In this document: one piece after another, positions 63,232 through 64,000 of the stretch
Position numbering within the stretch: position 1 is the first letter of the stretch
How the letters are laid out: the number at the start of each line of letters is the position of its first letter
DNA from: Streptomyces griseiscabiei
GTDB taxonomy: Bacteria; Actinomycetota; Actinomycetes; Streptomycetales; Streptomycetaceae
Length of the DNA: 64,000 bases
Direction: 5' to 3'
Assembly (NCBI RefSeq): GCF_020010925.1
Contig: NZ_JAGJBZ010000001.1
Location: 3,947,001 to 4,011,000 of the forward strand
Made by a program: the position numbers and the translations under genes
Notes under the pieces: generated by a model
What the model saw: the letters and a program-made list of their open reading frames with translations, nothing else
Databases searched by the model: none
What the model was told of the DNA's origin: nothing

Positions 63232-64000
63232 ATGGCGGGTCTGCGCCTTGGACCACTGCTGAGATATGTGGACGGCTCGTCCGCGACCGTGTGGGTCGAG
63301 GCGAGCCGTCCGTGCGTCGCCGAGGTCCGCTGCGCCGGCGGCGGACGGGGCGAGGCCAGGACCTTCCAGATCGCCGGCCACCACTACGCGCTCGTCCCGG
63401 TGACGGGCCTCGCCCCGGGCACGGCCTCGGCGTACGAGGTCCTCCTCGACGGCACCCCCGTGTGGCCCCCGCCGGACTCCCCCTTCCCGCCCTCCGAGAT
63501 CCGCACCCCGGTCGAGGGCGACGCCGTCCGGGTCTCCTTCGGCTCCTGCCGCTGGGCCGCGCCGCCCGGCGGCGAACCCGACCCGGTGGGCCCGGACGCC
63601 CTCGACACCCTGGCGGCCCGGCTCGCCGCCGAACCGGGGACCGAGCGGCCCGACGTGCTCCTCCTCCTCGGCGACCAGATCTACGCGGACGAGACCTCCG
63701 GGGCCACCCGCCAGTGGCTCGCCGCCCGCCGGGACCTGACGGACCCGCCCGGGGACCAGGTCGCGGACTACGAGGAGTACACCCACCTCTACTACGAGTC
63801 CTGGCTCGACCCGGAGATCCGCTGGCTGCTCTCCACCGTCCCCAGCTGCATGATCTTCGACGACCACGACGTCATCGACGACTGGAACACCAGCGAGGCC
63901 TGGCTGGAGGGCATGCGGGCCACCGCCTGGTGGCGCGAGCGCATCCTGAGCGGACTGATGTCGTACTGGGTCCACCAGCACCTCGGCAACCTCTCCCCCG
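63232..64000 (+). CDS. PhoD-like alkaline phosphatase/phosphodiesterase, 3' end outside window
   Basis: 256 codons are visible. Residues 1-105 are a fibronectin-like lead domain (LRLGPLLRYVDGSSATVWVE). The metallophosphatase core follows with SFGSCRWA, LLLLGDQIYADETSG (metal Asp) and MIFDDHDVIDDWN (Asp/His). Such PhoD proteins hydrolyse phosphodiesters with Ca2+/Fe3+. There is no signal peptide at the N-terminus, so it may be cytoplasmic, unlike classical Tat-exported PhoD. ATG 63232 lies after a GAAAGGGG site. Confidence 0.88.
   Translation, partial: MAGLRLGPLLRYVDGSSATVWVEASRPCVAEVRCAGGGRGEARTFQIAGHHYALVPVTGLAPGTASAYEVLLDGTPVWPPPDSPFPPSEIRTPVEGDAVRVSFGSCRWAAPPGGEPDPVGPDALDTLAARLAAEPGTERPDVLLLLGDQIYADETSGATRQWLAARRDLTDPPGDQVADYEEYTHLYYESWLDPEIRWLLSTVPSCMIFDDHDVIDDWNTSEAWLEGMRATAWWRERILSGLMSYWVHQHLGNLSP

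Overview
The window is a very GC-rich (about 70% or more) stretch of dense, often translationally coupled actinobacterial genes. GTG, TTG and CTG starts, leaderless genes with a -10 box directly before the ATG, SigE-family sigma factors, DUF-type membrane proteins and SCO2322-family proteins all point to a Streptomyces chromosome. No rRNA, tRNA, CRISPR array, transposase or integrase was recognised, so it reads as chromosomal core to accessory DNA rather than a mobile island. The two outermost genes (an RNB ribonuclease and a PhoD-like phosphatase) run off the ends.

Layout. 1-7.5 kb is housekeeping: RNB ribonuclease, YaaA, KDPG aldolase, an RNase H/phosphatase fusion, a zinc-ribbon coiled-coil protein and a Nif3-like protein. 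7.5-10.9 kb is a minus-strand operon (MaoC hydratase, Zn alcohol dehydrogenase, SDR) that looks like steroid or acyl-CoA catabolism. 11-14.8 kb holds a DesK/DesR-like two-component pair and an ECF sigma with a membrane partner. 15-22.3 kb holds a DHA2 exporter, a methyltransferase, an Mrr-nuclease/TerD fusion, an amidase with a decayed partial duplicate, and a proline-rich membrane protein. 22.4-32.9 kb holds an F420-type LLM oxidoreductase, a glycosyltransferase/methyltransferase/toroid operon divergent from a KstR-type TetR repressor, an aldehyde dehydrogenase/ferredoxin pair and an MBL-fold hydrolase. 33-39 kb is a cobalamin-riboswitch operon with a complete ECF transporter. 39.4-44.4 kb holds a secreted transglycosylase-like protein and a three-gene S8 protease/MBL/patatin cassette. 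44.4-47 kb is a divergent FadA5-like thiolase and CYP125-like P450. 47-64 kb holds envelope, stress and regulatory genes, including an MhuD-like haem oxygenase, an MFS-MarR fusion, an HxlR/imine-reductase-like pair, a Mn-riboswitch-controlled GDT1 transporter and a secreted HNH nuclease.

How they work together. The main theme is a dispersed steroid/lipid catabolism regulon. A KstR orthologue is encoded at 27.3 kb. Its box TNNAACNNGTTNNA occurs, perfect or with one mismatch, at six places: the MaoC operon, kstR/glycosyltransferase, aldehyde dehydrogenase, MBL hydrolase, thiolase and P450 promoters. In several cases the box lies inside the promoter spacer. A second palindrome, CTGAC-N5-GTCAG, accompanies three of these promoters and also the LLM gene. 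The second theme is a B12 uptake operon whose exported alpha/alpha-toroid protein resembles in fold class the alpha domain of animal intrinsic factor. The third is a compact S8/MBL/patatin cassette that could be an undescribed conflict or membrane-lysis module.
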